Positions 17,329-27,864 are shown, numbered from the stretch's first letter. The stretch is DNA of 34,778 nucleotides from an uncultured Clostridium sp. (GCA_930989765.1 CAKNNA010000017.1:1-34778); one strand, 5' to 3'. The notes: a model not told the origin generated them from the sequence alone. Program-made: numbers and translations.

Positions 17329-17958
17329 TCATTTTTTAAAGCTTATTCTATTTTCTTTTCCTTCCATAATTCGTTTTATATTACTTCTATGGTTGTATAA
17401 TACTATTATAGCTAAAATAATGCTATATATTAAATAATCAGTACCATCTGTTACAATATAATGTTCTTTTATAAATATTGTAAGTACAGGGAATAATACT
17501 GCAGCTGAACAAGCACCAAGTGATACCATTCTTGTTAAAATTATTAGTACTAAAGCAAATACAAGACATATTAATCCTATTTGCCAATTGCTAATTAATA
17601 AAACTCCAAGTGCTGTTGCAACACCCTTTCCTCCTTTAAATCCAAAAAATATTGGAAAAGTATGTCCTAACACAACTGCGATTCCTGCTATTTGAACAAG
17701 TAAAGATTTATCTATATTTTGTACTATACTTCCTAATGCTATTGCAATTAGTATTGAAACAACTCCTTTTAATATATCACAAACAAGTGTTAAAGCAGCT
17801 GCTCCTTTTCCTACTGACCTAAGCATATTGGTTGTACCTGCATTTCCACTTCCTTTTTCCCTCACATCAAAACCTGCTACTTTTTTGCTTATAATTATTG
17901 AAAAATTAATGCTTCCTATTAAATATGAAATAATTGCGATTATAATATATGCTACCAT
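17329..17958 (-). CDS. plsY: Glycerol-3-phosphate acyltransferase PlsY
   Basis: This 209-residue integral membrane enzyme transfers acyl from acyl-phosphate to glycerol-3-phosphate, the first step of phosphatidic acid synthesis. Three family motifs are visible: GSGNAGTTNMLRSVGKGAAA (residues ~36-55), the phosphate-loop LGHTFPIFFGFKGGKGVATA (~97-116) and a C-terminal YNHRSNIKRIMEGKENR. Several hydrophobic helices separate them. It lies between der and tgt on the same strand; der-plsY adjacency is common in Firmicutes. The gap from der is filled by TGTCC-type repeats. Confidence 0.94.
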   Translation of the reverse strand: MVAYIIIAIISYLIGSINFSIIISKKVAGFDVREKGSGNAGTTNMLRSVGKGAAALTLVCDILKGVVSILIAIALGSIVQNIDKSLLVQIAGIAVVLGHTFPIFFGFKGGKGVATALGVLLISNWQIGLICLVFALVLIILTRMVSLGACSAAVLFPVLTIFIKEHYIVTDGTDYLIYSIILAIIVLYNHRSNIKRIMEGKENRISFKK

Positions 17959-17978
17959 TTTTTCTCCTTTCTTTTGTC

Positions 17979-18123
17979 CTTTCGGGTGTCCTTTGGGGGA
18001 CAGTTACAGTTTGGACATTTTAACAATTTTTTCCTTTTTGTCCTTTTGGTACCTGTTACATTTGGGACATTTTTACATTTTTTTCCTTTTTGTCCTTTTG
18101 GTGCCTGTTATGTTTGGGACATT
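17979..18123. repeat. Tandem TGTCC/GGGACA repeat units between der and plsY
   Basis: Two direct ~52-bp units (18012-18063 and 18064-18116) share GGACATTTTTACATTTTTTT, then CCTTTTTGTCCTTTTGG and GCCTGTTATGTTTGGGACA-like ends. A partial inverted piece, GGGGGACAGTTACAG, precedes them. The same unit forms the loop and right arm of the hairpin at 30090-30200. The repeat runs up to the der stop codon. Confidence 0.7.
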
Positions 18124-19488
18124 TTATTTTTCACTGTCAGCTTGGGGCTGTCCTTTTTTAGACATTTCTTTTTCTCCCTTTTCTCTTGAAATTATTCTAA
18201 TTGGTGTTCCTTGTAGCCCAAATTCTTTTCTTATTTGGTTACTTAAGTATCTTTCATATGAGAAATGGAATAAAGATTTATCATTTACAAATATTACAAA
18301 TGTTGGTGGCTTTGTTGAAACTTGTGTTCCATAAAATATTTTTAGCCTTTTTCCTTTATCTGTTGGTGGTTGCACTATTGCTATTGCTTCATTTATTACT
18401 TGATTTAAAACAGATGTTGATATTCTTAGTTCATTTTGTTTTGCAACTTCATTTATCATATTAAATAATTTTTCTACTCTTTGCCCTGTTTTTGCTGATA
18501 TAAATATTGTTGGTGCATATGATAAATATGCTAGTTTTTGATATATTTCTTTTTTATATTTTTCTAAAGTTCCTGTTTCTTTCTCAAGTGCATCCCATTT
18601 ATTTACTACTATAATTATACCTTTTCCTGCCTCATGTGCTTCTCCTGCAATTTTTGCATCTTGATCTGTTATTCCACTTGTTGCATCTATCATAAGCAAA
18701 CATACATCTGCTCTTTCTACTGCTAAGAGGCTTCTCATTATACTAAATTTTTCTATTCTTTCATTTATTTTACTTTTTTTTCTAATTCCTGCTGTATCTA
18801 TTAATATATATTTTCCGTGTTCGTTTTCAAAATATGTATCAATTGCATCTCTTGTTGTTCCTGCAATATTACTTACTATAGTTCTGTTTTCTCCTACTAT
18901 TTTGTTTACTAGTGAAGATTTTCCAACATTTGGTTTACCTATTATTGCGACTTTTATGATTTTTTCTTCTGCTTCTTTATCATCTTTTTCTGGGAAATAT
19001 TTATATATTTCATCAAGTACATCACCTATACCTATTGCATTTGTTGCAGATATTGGAAATGGTGTTCCTAAGCCTAGGTTATAAAATTCATATATTGCGT
19101 TTTTGTCTTTTTCAAAGTTATCTGCTTTATTGCATACTAGTACTATTGGTTTTTTTGATTTTTTAAGCATTAAGGCTATTTCTTGGTCTTGAGCTGTAAC
19201 TCCTTGTTTTGCATCTGTTAAAAAGATTATTACATCTGCCATACTTATTGCAAGATTTGCTTGCTCTCTCATTTGAGATAATATTATGTCATTTGTTTCT
19301 GTTTCTATTCCACCTGTGTCTATTATTGTAAAGTTTTTTCCTCTCCAGTTTGTTTCTGCATATATTCTATCTCTTGTTACACCTGGGGTGTCTTCTACTA
19401 TTGATATTCTTTTTCCTGCTAGATAATTAAAAAAAGTAGATTTTCCGACATTTGGTTTTCCTATTATTGCAACTATTGGCTTTTGCAT
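18124..19488 (-). CDS. der: Ribosome biogenesis GTPase Der (EngA)
   Basis: This 454-residue protein has two tandem GTPase domains and a KH-like C-domain, acting in 50S subunit maturation. G1 motifs are GKPNVGKST (residues ~11-19) and GKPNVGKSS (~184-192). G3 motifs are DTGG and DTAG; G4 motifs are NKAD (~120) and NKWD (~300). The C-terminal end has PPTFVIFVNDKSLFHFSYER and YLSNQIRKEFGLQGTPIRI, the KH-like domain. The last ~20 residues are charged and unconserved. It is driven by a near-consensus promoter and heads the der-plsY-tgt run. Confidence 0.96.
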   Translation of the reverse strand: MQKPIVAIIGKPNVGKSTFFNYLAGKRISIVEDTPGVTRDRIYAETNWRGKNFTIIDTGGIETETNDIILSQMREQANLAISMADVIIFLTDAKQGVTAQDQEIALMLKKSKKPIVLVCNKADNFEKDKNAIYEFYNLGLGTPFPISATNAIGIGDVLDEIYKYFPEKDDKEAEEKIIKVAIIGKPNVGKSSLVNKIVGENRTIVSNIAGTTRDAIDTYFENEHGKYILIDTAGIRKKSKINERIEKFSIMRSLLAVERADVCLLMIDATSGITDQDAKIAGEAHEAGKGIIIVVNKWDALEKETGTLEKYKKEIYQKLAYLSYAPTIFISAKTGQRVEKLFNMINEVAKQNELRISTSVLNQVINEAIAIVQPPTDKGKRLKIFYGTQVSTKPPTFVIFVNDKSLFHFSYERYLSNQIRKEFGLQGTPIRIISREKGEKEMSKKGQPQADSEK

Positions 19489-19536
19489 TAGTAGACTCCT
19501 TTCTTTTAGTTTTTTGCTCTCTTTTCTTCTTTTTAA

Positions 19537-19565
19537 ATTATATATGAATTGGTTTAATAAGTCAA
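19537..19565 (-). promoter_or_regulatory. der promoter
   Basis: Minus strand: TTGACT (19560-19565), 17 bp, TATAAT (19537-19542), 48 bp upstream of the der start. Confidence 0.78.
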
Positions 19566-19615
19566 TTATTATGTGAATTTTTTTCCTTTTTTGCCAATTA
19601 TTATATTGCTTGAAA

Positions 19616-19655
19616 GCCCTTAGGATATAATTTTATAAACTTATATCCTGAGGGC
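19616..19655. terminator. GC-capped hairpin after splB
   Basis: GCCCTTAGGATATAA (19616-19630) pairs with TTATATCCTGAGGGC (19641-19655), one mismatch, 10-nt loop. It lies 41 bp beyond the splB stop. The minus-strand T-tract is weak, so termination is likely but not certain. Confidence 0.55.
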
Positions 19656-19696
19656 AGTTTATTTTTAACTGTAAGGTTGTAACAAATATTTAAATT

Positions 19697-20695
19697 TCAA
19701 ACAATATATTCAATTGTATTACTTGGAAATACTTTTTTCATTTTATCTAACAAAAACTTTTTTCCATCTTCCCTTAAATCTTGTTTATACATATATTTTC
19801 CCTTTCCTCTTCCTGTCATTTTACTTTTATCATATATATTTATTGCATTAGGAAATGCCTCTTCATTAATTTTGGTATGAACAAAACTATATGTCATAAA
19901 AATGATTTCAAAAAATACCTTTTTTTTAGCTTTCATAGACAAATTATTTGCTAAGACTTCTATTAACTCACTATACAATTCTTTCCAATTTTCGACCATT
20001 ATAACCGGTGCTATTAATATACCTATATTATAATCTGCATCACATAATTTATTAACTGCTTCTATTCTTTGTTTTAATTTTGATGTTCCAAATTCTACCC
20101 TATTTATTATATATTCTGGATTAACACTCATTCTTATTGTTATTTTTCCTTTATGGTCAAGAGGCAAAATGTCATCTATCATATCGAATTTGGTTGGAAG
20201 AGTAAGTTTTCCTTTTTTAGAGCTACTAAAATTTTCAATTGTCCACTTTAGGTTTCCTGTTATTGTATTTTCTAAAACTAAATCACTATTACTCCCTATT
20301 TCAAATGTTAGATCTTTTTCTGAATTTTTAGCTGTTTTTATTATTTTTTCTAACATTTGTTCCCTGTTTACGAATAATCTTAAATATGCACATTTATTGT
20401 AGTTACATACTAAATAACAGTACATACAAGATGCTGTACATCCAGATGATGTATATGGAACTAAAAAGTCTGATGTTTTATGGTTTTCTACATATTTATG
20501 TGTTTTTCTAGTTCCTATAATTAGGTTTTTTTTCATTTTTGGAAATTCTTTATTTGATTTTTTTCTCATTTCTTCTATATTATTGTGATTTTGAATTTCT
20601 ATTTTTGGTATTTTTTCGTATTTTTCCATTAGCTTTTTTCCTAATTCATAATCTAATATTTCTTTTTCAAAATAGATTGTATTTGGTTTAAACAT
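19697..20695 (-). CDS. splB: Spore photoproduct lyase
   Basis: This 332-residue radical-SAM enzyme reverses the spore photoproduct thymine dimer during germination. The 4Fe-4S motif C-x3-C-x2-C is at SGCTASCMYCYL (residues ~88-99). The following segment, VCNYNKCAYLRLFVN, matches the conserved region after the cluster. Other family features are DLTFEIGSNSDLVLENT (~148-164), KLTLPTKFDMIDDILP, KITIRMSVNPEYIINRVEFG and a C-terminal GRGKGKYMYKQDLR. The length matches clostridial SplB. It is a single gene between folA and der, flanked by hairpins on both sides, so it is probably its own, forespore-expressed unit. Confidence 0.9.
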   Translation of the reverse strand: MFKPNTIYFEKEILDYELGKKLMEKYEKIPKIEIQNHNNIEEMRKKSNKEFPKMKKNLIIGTRKTHKYVENHKTSDFLVPYTSSGCTASCMYCYLVCNYNKCAYLRLFVNREQMLEKIIKTAKNSEKDLTFEIGSNSDLVLENTITGNLKWTIENFSSSKKGKLTLPTKFDMIDDILPLDHKGKITIRMSVNPEYIINRVEFGTSKLKQRIEAVNKLCDADYNIGILIAPVIMVENWKELYSELIEVLANNLSMKAKKKVFFEIIFMTYSFVHTKINEEAFPNAINIYDKSKMTGRGKGKYMYKQDLREDGKKFLLDKMKKVFPSNTIEYIV

Positions 20696-20768
20696 TATAT
20701 GCCTCCTTTTTTATTATTTTTTGCGATTTGTATTTTTTTATTCTATTTTTTGTAATGTAAAAAAAATA

Positions 20769-20847
20769 AGGATGTCCTAAAATGTTAAATGGGACTATAG
20801 AAATTTACTGTTTTTCTTTAGTCCCTTTTGACATTTTAGGACATCCT
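20769..20847. repeat. TGTCC-type hairpin between folA and splB
   Basis: 29-bp arms, 20769-20797 (AGGATGTCCTAAAATG...) and 20819-20847, pair with two mismatches around a 21-nt loop. It lies 24 bp after the folA stop and is followed on the minus strand by a T-rich run, so it probably ends the thyA-folA transcript. Confidence 0.7.
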
Positions 20848-20871
20848 CTTTCTTTTTTATTTAATATTAAA

Positions 20872-21360
20872 TTATTTTCTTTCATATATTACATATTCAT
20901 ATTCAAAATTATTTTCATCATCTTTTGGTCCTTTTTCTCTGCTCGTTTCTTTCCAGATGTTTAAATCTATTTTTGGAAAAAATGTATCTCCTTCAAAGTC
21001 TTTATGAATTTCTGTTACATACATTTTTGTAACATATGGCATTAGTAAATTATATATCATTGCTCCACCTATTACAAAATTTTCTTCTTTACTTTCTATG
21101 TATTCTTGAATTTGTAACATTGAATGTACTATTTCTACATTTTCATTTTGTACTTTAAAACTTGGGTTTTTACTAAAAATTATATGTTTTCTATTTGGTA
21201 ATACTCTTCCTAATGATTCAAATGTTTTTCTTCCCATTATTATATTATGTCCTGTTGTTAAATTTTTGAATCTTTTTAAGTCATCTGATATATGCCATAA
21301 AAGTTTATTTTCTTTTCCTATTATATTATTTTTTGCTTTTGCTACTATTATACTTAACAT
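20872..21360 (-). CDS. folA: Dihydrofolate reductase
   Basis: This 162-residue enzyme reduces dihydrofolate with NADPH. Signatures: IVAKAKNNIIGKENKLLWHI (active-site loop with W23-type residue), DDLKRFKNLTTGHNIIMGRK (substrate Asp and NADPH contacts), TFESLGRVLPNRKHIIFSKN and FVIGGAMIYNLLMPYV with TEIHKDFEGDTFFP. It lies 45 bp downstream of thyA on the same strand, the usual thyA-folA pairing, since thymidylate synthase makes dihydrofolate. Confidence 0.95.
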   Translation of the reverse strand: MLSIIVAKAKNNIIGKENKLLWHISDDLKRFKNLTTGHNIIMGRKTFESLGRVLPNRKHIIFSKNPSFKVQNENVEIVHSMLQIQEYIESKEENFVIGGAMIYNLLMPYVTKMYVTEIHKDFEGDTFFPKIDLNIWKETSREKGPKDDENNFEYEYVIYERK

Positions 21361-21405
21361 TTTGTTTCTCTCCTATTTATGTTTATTTTTTTCGATTATT
21401 AAAAT

Positions 21406-22263
21406 TTATATTGCTACTGGTATTTTTCCTAAACTTATATCTTTATTATAATCATATCCTACTACTTCAAAGTCTTCTACTTTAAATTCATAGAAATTTT
21501 TGGTAGGGTTATTTATTTTAAGTTGTGGATGTACATCCATTGGTTTTGCTTCTATTAGTTTTTGGACTAAAGGTATGTGTCTATCATAAATATGGCAATC
21601 TCCGATATTATGTGTTAGTGTTCCTACTTTTAAATCTGATACTTGTGCAAACATATGAAGTAATGCAGCATATTGCATTACATTCCAACCATTTGCTGTC
21701 AGCATATCTTGTGAACGTTGGTTTAAAATAAGGTGCAACTTACCATCCTTTACAAGCCATTGTGTTCCATATGCACAAGGCTCTAAGTTCATATCTTTTA
21801 ACTCTGCATGGTTGAATAAATTTGTCATTATTCTTCTACTTGCTGGGTCATTTTTTAGTAGATATAAACAGTAATCTACTTGGTCCATCTTTTTTATTCC
21901 TTCTTTTGTTTTAAACTCATATTTTTCTGCTAATTGGTATCCATAAGCTTTTCCTATTGTTCCATCTTCTCCTGCCCATTGGTCCCATATATGTGAGTTT
22001 AAGTCACTTATTTTATTTGATTTTTTTTGCCATATCCACATTATTTCATCTATTGCCCTTTTTATTGTGTTTGTGTTGTTTCTTAGTGTTATCATTGGGA
22101 ATTCTTTTTCTAAATCATATTTATTTTGTACTCCAACTATTGAGATATAGTTTGCTTCTTCTCCATCTTCCCATCTTGTTCTTACATTTGTTCCTTCTGA
22201 TGAATAGCCGTGTGATAGTATTTCTTTACATGTTTTTATAAATTGTTCGTCTGCTTGCGTCAT
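21406..22263 (-). CDS. thyA: Thymidylate synthase (ThyA type)
   Basis: This 285-residue enzyme makes dTMP from dUMP with methylene-tetrahydrofolate. Signatures: the phosphate-binding DPASRRIMTNLFNHAELKDM (~134-153), active-site cysteine in NLEPCAYGTQWLV (~154-166), LHLILNQRSQDMLTANGWNV (~171-190), YAALLHMFAQVSDLKVGTLT and the DCHIYDRHIPLVQ histidine loop. The N-terminal region has SSEGTNVRTRWEDGE. A promoter lies 40 bp upstream and foldback element B just beyond that. With folA and folD it forms a local one-carbon gene group. Confidence 0.95.
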   Translation of the reverse strand: MTQADEQFIKTCKEILSHGYSSEGTNVRTRWEDGEEANYISIVGVQNKYDLEKEFPMITLRNNTNTIKRAIDEIMWIWQKKSNKISDLNSHIWDQWAGEDGTIGKAYGYQLAEKYEFKTKEGIKKMDQVDYCLYLLKNDPASRRIMTNLFNHAELKDMNLEPCAYGTQWLVKDGKLHLILNQRSQDMLTANGWNVMQYAALLHMFAQVSDLKVGTLTHNIGDCHIYDRHIPLVQKLIEAKPMDVHPQLKINNPTKNFYEFKVEDFEVVGYDYNKDISLGKIPVAI

Positions 22264-22302
22264 TTTTGGTACCTCCTCTTAGTTTTTGTTTTTTATACGC
22301 TT

Positions 22303-22331
22303 ATTCTACAATAAAAAAAGTAGTTATGCAA
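22303..22331 (-). promoter_or_regulatory. thyA promoter
   Basis: Minus strand: TTGCAT (22326-22331), 17 bp, TAGAAT (22303-22308). Element B begins 13 bp upstream of the -35 box. Confidence 0.65.
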
Positions 22332-22344
22332 GTATTTTTTTCAC

Positions 22345-22632
22345 ACTTCAATTCGTAATCTTAAATGATTATAATTCACAGTCTAGATAAACCACCTCCA
22401 GATGTAAGTTTATAAAATTTATGTAATGACGAATGCGCAAGGAATAGATATATCCCTTCTTGACTTTAATTAAATGAGGGGGCACGGAAGAGTGAAGAGG
22501 CTCGTTTAATTAAAGTTTAGAAGAGACCCGCTATGTATTAAGCCGAGGAGTGGAATAAATTTTATAAACTTACATCTGGAGGTGGTTTATCTAGACTGTG
22601 AATTATAATCATTTAAGATTACGAATTGAAGT
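22345..22632. repeat. Nested foldback element B: 78-bp perfect inverted arms, 132-bp core
   Basis: Arms 22345-22422 and 22555-22632 are perfect reverse complements over 78 bp. The right arm contains the last codons and stop of dprA (22619-22632), so the left arm is an inverted copy of that gene end. The core (22423-22554), read on the minus strand, shares with element A: TTCCAyTCCTCGGyTT, AAACGAGCCTCT, CCTCATTTA, ATTCC and CATTCGTCATT in the same order and with nearly equal spacing. Its inner stem has a different sequence but remains paired (ACTTTAATTAAA with TTTAATTAAAGT). No ORF. Confidence 0.85.
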
Positions 22633-23503
22633 TTTCCAAAACATCCCTAAAATTTGTAACTGGCGTCGCTCCTTCTTTTATCAGCCTATTTGTCCCAACA
22701 GAATTTACAGAATTAATATTTCCTGGTACTGCAAATACATCTCTTCCTTGGTCTAAAGCAAAATCTGCTGTAATTATTGTTCCACTTTTTTCCTTTGCTT
22801 CTATTATTAATACTCCTTTACTCATTCCTGAAATTATTCTATTTCTTTCTGGAAAATTATTTTTTTCTGGCTTGGTACCTAAAGGATATTCTGCTATTAT
22901 TGCTCCTCCAAATTTTACTATTTTCTCATATATTTTTTCATTTTGCTTTGGGTATATGATATCTAGTCCATTTCCAAGTACAGCTATTGTTTTGCCACCT
23001 GCTTTTAAAGCTCCAATATGAGAATATGTATCAATCCCTTTTGCAAGCCCACTTACAATTGTTATATTTTCTTTTGCCAGATTATATGAAAAATATACTG
23101 CTGCTTTTCTTCCATATTCTGTACATTCTCTACAACCAATTATTGCAATGTTTTTATTATTTAGTATGTTTTTATTTCCTTTAATGTAAAGCATTAATGG
23201 AAAATCTTCAATTTCTTTTAAAATATTTGGATATTCTTTATCTTTTATAGTTATAATATCTATTTTATTTTTTTCCATTTCTTTTAAATATCTATCTAGT
23301 TTTAACCTTATATTTTCATCTAAAATAATTTCTGCTGTTTTTTCTCCTATTTTATTATTTTCTATTAATTCTTTTTTCTCTAATTTATAAATATTTTTAG
23401 GCTCTTTATATTTCAAAAGCAAATTTCTTTTTATATTTTTATTAAGTTTGCTTAGTAAACTTAGCCATACCCAATATTTTTTGTCATCATTAAACATTTT
23501 CAT
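22619..23503 (-). CDS. dprA: DNA processing protein DprA
   Basis: This 294-residue protein loads RecA on incoming single-stranded DNA during transformation. The N-terminal ~90 residues form the helical SAM-like region (WVWLSLLSKLNKNIKRNLLL). The Rossmann-like DprA core has NIAIIGCRECTEYGRKAAVY (~118-137), IVSGLAKGIDTYSHIGALKA (~148-167), TIAVLGNGLDIIYPKQN (~171-187), FPERNRIISGMSKGVLIIEA (~217-236) and a C-terminal GRDVFAVPGNINSVNSVGTN. No C-terminal DML1-like domain is present. Its last codons and stop lie inside the right arm of element B. A terminator separates it from folD, so it seems to be a separate unit. Confidence 0.94.
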   Translation of the reverse strand: MKMFNDDKKYWVWLSLLSKLNKNIKRNLLLKYKEPKNIYKLEKKELIENNKIGEKTAEIILDENIRLKLDRYLKEMEKNKIDIITIKDKEYPNILKEIEDFPLMLYIKGNKNILNNKNIAIIGCRECTEYGRKAAVYFSYNLAKENITIVSGLAKGIDTYSHIGALKAGGKTIAVLGNGLDIIYPKQNEKIYEKIVKFGGAIIAEYPLGTKPEKNNFPERNRIISGMSKGVLIIEAKEKSGTIITADFALDQGRDVFAVPGNINSVNSVGTNRLIKEGATPVTNFRDVLENFNS

Positions 23504-23550
23504 TCTCCTTTCTTGTTTTACTTTTTTATTTGTATTTTAAAAATTAAAAA

Positions 23551-23589
23551 TAGAGACATTTAATTTACTTTTAAATTAAAGTGTCTCTA
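23551..23589 (-). terminator. Terminator after folD
   Basis: TAGAGACATTTAATTTA (23551-23567) pairs with 23572-23589, with one bulged base and a 4-nt loop. The minus strand continues ATTTTTAATTTTT. It lies 22 bp after the folD stop. Confidence 0.8.
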
Positions 23590-23611
23590 TTGCTTTAATA
23601 TTTTTATTTTA

Positions 23612-24466
23612 TTATTTTGCATCTAGTTGATTTTTCGCAGCTTTCAAGCAGTTATTTATTAGCATTGCAATTGTCATTGGTCCTACTCCCCCTGGGACTG
23701 GTGTTATATAGCTTGCTTTATCTTTTACATTTTCAAAATCAACATCGCCTGTAATTTTATTATTTTCATCCCTATTTATTCCAACATCTATTATTACTGC
23801 ATCTTTTTTTACCATATCACTTTTTACAAAATGTGATTTTCCTATTGCTGAAATTAGTATGTCTGCTTGTTTTGTTATTTCTTCTATTTTTTTTGTTTTA
23901 GAATGGCAAATTGTTATTGTTGCATTTTTATTCAAACAACATTGTGCAAGTGGTTTTCCTACAATATTACTTCTTCCTAAGATTACCACATTTTTTCCAC
24001 ATAAATCAATATTATATTCTTCAAACATCTTCATTACCCCATATGGAGTACAAGAAACAAATGTATCTTGTCCTAAAACAAGTTTTCCTACATTAGTTGG
24101 ATGAAAGCCATCTACATCTTTTCTATAATCAATTGTTCTGAATGCTTCATTTATATCTAAATTTGTAGGTATTGGGCTTTGCAATAATATTCCATTTATA
24201 TTTTCATCTTGATTTAATTTTTTTATAAGATCTAACAGCTCTGTTTGTGTTATTTTATTATTTAGAAGATATTCTTCATATTCTATTCCTACTTCCATGC
24301 ATGCTTTGCTTTTATTTCTTACATAGATTTTTGAAGCTGGATTTTCTCCTACCATTATTACTGCAAGCTTTGGCTTTATTCCTTTAGCTTTTAGTTCATC
24401 ACATTCTATTTTTAAATTTGCTCTTATTTTTTTTGCTAATTCTTTTCCATCTATTATTACTGCCAT
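23612..24466 (-). CDS. folD: Bifunctional methylene-THF dehydrogenase/cyclohydrolase FolD
   Basis: This 284-residue cytosolic enzyme interconverts methylene-, methenyl- and 10-formyl-tetrahydrofolate. Signatures: KLAVIMVGENPASKIYVRNK (residues ~33-52, with catalytic Y-x3-K), GILLQSPIPTNLDINEAFRT, DVDGFHPTNVGKLVLGQDTF, the NADP-binding VVILGRSNIVGKPLAQCCLN (~159-178) and the C-terminal TPVPGGVGPMTIAMLINNCL. It is probably co-transcribed with ligA and the small hypothetical gene upstream (38-bp gap) and ends at a strong terminator. Confidence 0.95.
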   Translation of the reverse strand: MAVIIDGKELAKKIRANLKIECDELKAKGIKPKLAVIMVGENPASKIYVRNKSKACMEVGIEYEEYLLNNKITQTELLDLIKKLNQDENINGILLQSPIPTNLDINEAFRTIDYRKDVDGFHPTNVGKLVLGQDTFVSCTPYGVMKMFEEYNIDLCGKNVVILGRSNIVGKPLAQCCLNKNATITICHSKTKKIEEITKQADILISAIGKSHFVKSDMVKKDAVIIDVGINRDENNKITGDVDFENVKDKASYITPVPGGVGPMTIAMLINNCLKAAKNQLDAK

Positions 24467-24504
24467 TTTTGTTTTTCCTTTCTTTTTTAGTACTTTCTTT
24501 TTAT

Positions 24505-24747
24505 CTATTCATCTATTATTTTATATTCAATATCTTCCATAAATTCAAACATTTCTTTTACTCTTTTTAAAGTTAACATTGACATTTTAGGTTGTGGGTT
24601 TTTAGGGTTATCTGATAATAGTTTTTGTGTATAACAGTTTGGGGCTGTTTTAAATAACAAGTATCTATTTTTTACATATGTGTAGTATATTTGATAGCCA
24701 TTATTTAAATCTTCCCACATCATTTCAAATGTATATTTTTGCTCCAT
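24505..24747 (-). CDS. Conserved-looking hypothetical protein, 80 aa
   Basis: This is an 80-residue soluble protein with aromatic and acidic content: EQKYTFEMMWEDLNNGYQIY, then YVKNRYLLFKTAPNCYTQKL and a C-terminal VKEMFEFMEDIEYKIIDE. I see no catalytic motif, signal or membrane segment. It sits between ligA (68 bp upstream) and folD (38 bp downstream) in the same direction, with an AAAGGA-type ribosome site, so it is probably a real member of that operon. No function can be assigned. Confidence 0.6.
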   Translation of the reverse strand: MEQKYTFEMMWEDLNNGYQIYYTYVKNRYLLFKTAPNCYTQKLLSDNPKNPQPKMSMLTLKRVKEMFEFMEDIEYKIIDE

Positions 24748-24815
24748 TTTATGTCCTTTCTAATTTTATATTTTGCTAATTTTTTATCTATTTTTCATGT
24801 TATAATTTTAAAATT

Positions 24816-26841
<2,026 letters not shown>

Positions 26842-26866
26842 TTAGCTTTGCATTTTTACTTTTCAT

Positions 26867-26895
26867 ATTATACACAATTTATTTTAAAAAATAAA
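26867..26895 (-). promoter_or_regulatory. Probable ligA promoter
   Basis: Minus strand: TATAAT (26867-26872) with TTTATT 17 bp upstream (26890-26895). The -10 is a perfect match, the -35 weak. Confidence 0.5.
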
Positions 26896-26933
26896 CATAT
26901 TTAAAAAATTTTAACAAATTAATTTTATGATTT

Positions 26934-26962
26934 TGAACTTTAGGGACGTTCCTTAAAGTTCA
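26934..26962. repeat. GAACTTTA hairpin repeat, copy 3 (inverted orientation)
   Basis: The reverse complement of copies 1 and 2: TGAACTTTAGGG, then ACGTTCC and TTAAAGTTCA. It is the first of three copies in the 266-bp ligA-sortase gap. Confidence 0.75.
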
Positions 26963-26999
26963 CTTTTGTTTAGCTTGTTTAGAAAATTGAAATGAAAAA

Positions 27000-27030
27000 A
27001 TGAACTTTAAGGAACGTCCCTAAAGTTCAT
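27000..27030. repeat. GAACTTTA hairpin repeat, copy 4
   Basis: 31 bp identical to copies 1 and 2, starting ATGAACTTTAAGG. It lies 37 bp from copy 3 in opposite orientation. Confidence 0.75.
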
Positions 27031-27050
27031 AAAACATGGAAAAGAAAAAA

Positions 27051-27081
27051 CTGAACTTTAAGGAACATCCCTAAAGTTCAG
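27051..27081. repeat. GAACTTTA hairpin repeat, copy 5 (variant, sortase terminator)
   Basis: The outer pair is changed from A-T to C-G (CTGAAC...GTTCAG) while pairing is kept, and the loop has CAT for CGT. It lies 8 bp after the sortase stop, where it would act as terminator. Confidence 0.75.
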
Positions 27082-27089
27082 TTTATATT

Positions 27090-27785
27090 TTAATCTTCTC
27101 TTGCAAATACTATTGTTCTAATATTGTTACTTGCATCAGTACAAGTTGATAATGTTACTTCTGCTTTTCCTCCGGTGTCTCTTTGATAGAATGATGTGTC
27201 ACTTTGGTCTTTTTCTGTTATCTCATATACTGTATAATTTTTGGTTACACCTGTATAATCTTTAATTATAACTTTATCTCCTATTTTTACTCTTTTTAAG
27301 TTAGAGAAAAATAGTCCATTTCTATAATTATGCCCTACTATAACAGTATTTCCTGGTTTATTTAAGTTTTCTCCTTTTGGTGGATATAAAGCAACTACAG
27401 ATGTTTCTAGTGCTTTTGTACTCATTTCTTCTAGTATTGGATAATTTATATCTACTGATGGGATTGAAATTGAACCTACCATATAAAAGTCTTTATATTT
27501 TTCTTTTCTTTTTGCTCCTGAATTATTTGAAGTTGATGTTGATGTATTTGTATTACTTTGGTTTAGAAGCTCGTCTGCATTTGATGTATCTGTATTTTCT
27601 GCAACTTCATTTTGGTTTCCAACATTTGTGTCTCCCATATAATTATCAACAAATTCTGATGCTTCTTGGCTTAAATAATATTTTCGGTAAAAATCATATC
27701 CTAAAAATCCTAATAGACCAATTATTGCTATTAGTACTATTACTAATATTACAGTTAAAACTTTACTATATTTACTCTCAAACAT
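27090..27785 (-). CDS. Sortase family transpeptidase
   Basis: This 231-residue membrane-anchored sortase has an N-terminal membrane helix (residues ~9-30, VLTVILVIVLIAIIGLLGFL) and an Asn/Thr/Ser-rich stalk to ~100. The sortase barrel then carries catalytic His in TVIVGHNYRNGLFF, Cys in VTLSTCTDASNN and Arg in RTIVFARED, the classical His-Cys-Arg triad. The N-terminal part of the barrel (MVGSISIPSVDINYPILEEM) fits class B/D-type enzymes. A longer frame back to 27845 would run through the promoter; GGAGG before the ATG at 27783-27785 fixes the start. No LPxTG-type substrate is seen in the window, so the partner is unknown. Confidence 0.88.
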   Translation of the reverse strand: MFESKYSKVLTVILVIVLIAIIGLLGFLGYDFYRKYYLSQEASEFVDNYMGDTNVGNQNEVAENTDTSNADELLNQSNTNTSTSTSNNSGAKRKEKYKDFYMVGSISIPSVDINYPILEEMSTKALETSVVALYPPKGENLNKPGNTVIVGHNYRNGLFFSNLKRVKIGDKVIIKDYTGVTKNYTVYEITEKDQSDTSFYQRDTGGKAEVTLSTCTDASNNIRTIVFARED

Positions 27786-27816
27786 ATTTTTTACCTCCGT
27801 ACTTTTCTCTCTATAT

Positions 27817-27845
27817 ATTATATCACATTTGTACAAAGTTTTCAA
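27817..27845 (-). promoter_or_regulatory. Sortase gene promoter
   Basis: Minus strand: TTGAAA (27840-27845), 17 bp, TATAAT (27817-27822), 31 bp upstream of the chosen start. Confidence 0.78.
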
Positions 27846-27864
27846 TTATTTATTAGTAGTTAAT

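Noticed and set aside
26934..27081. CRISPR array suggested by three similar repeats in a row
   Set aside because: Repeats are full palindromes in mixed orientation, gaps are irregular, other copies are dispersed as terminators, and no cas genes are present.
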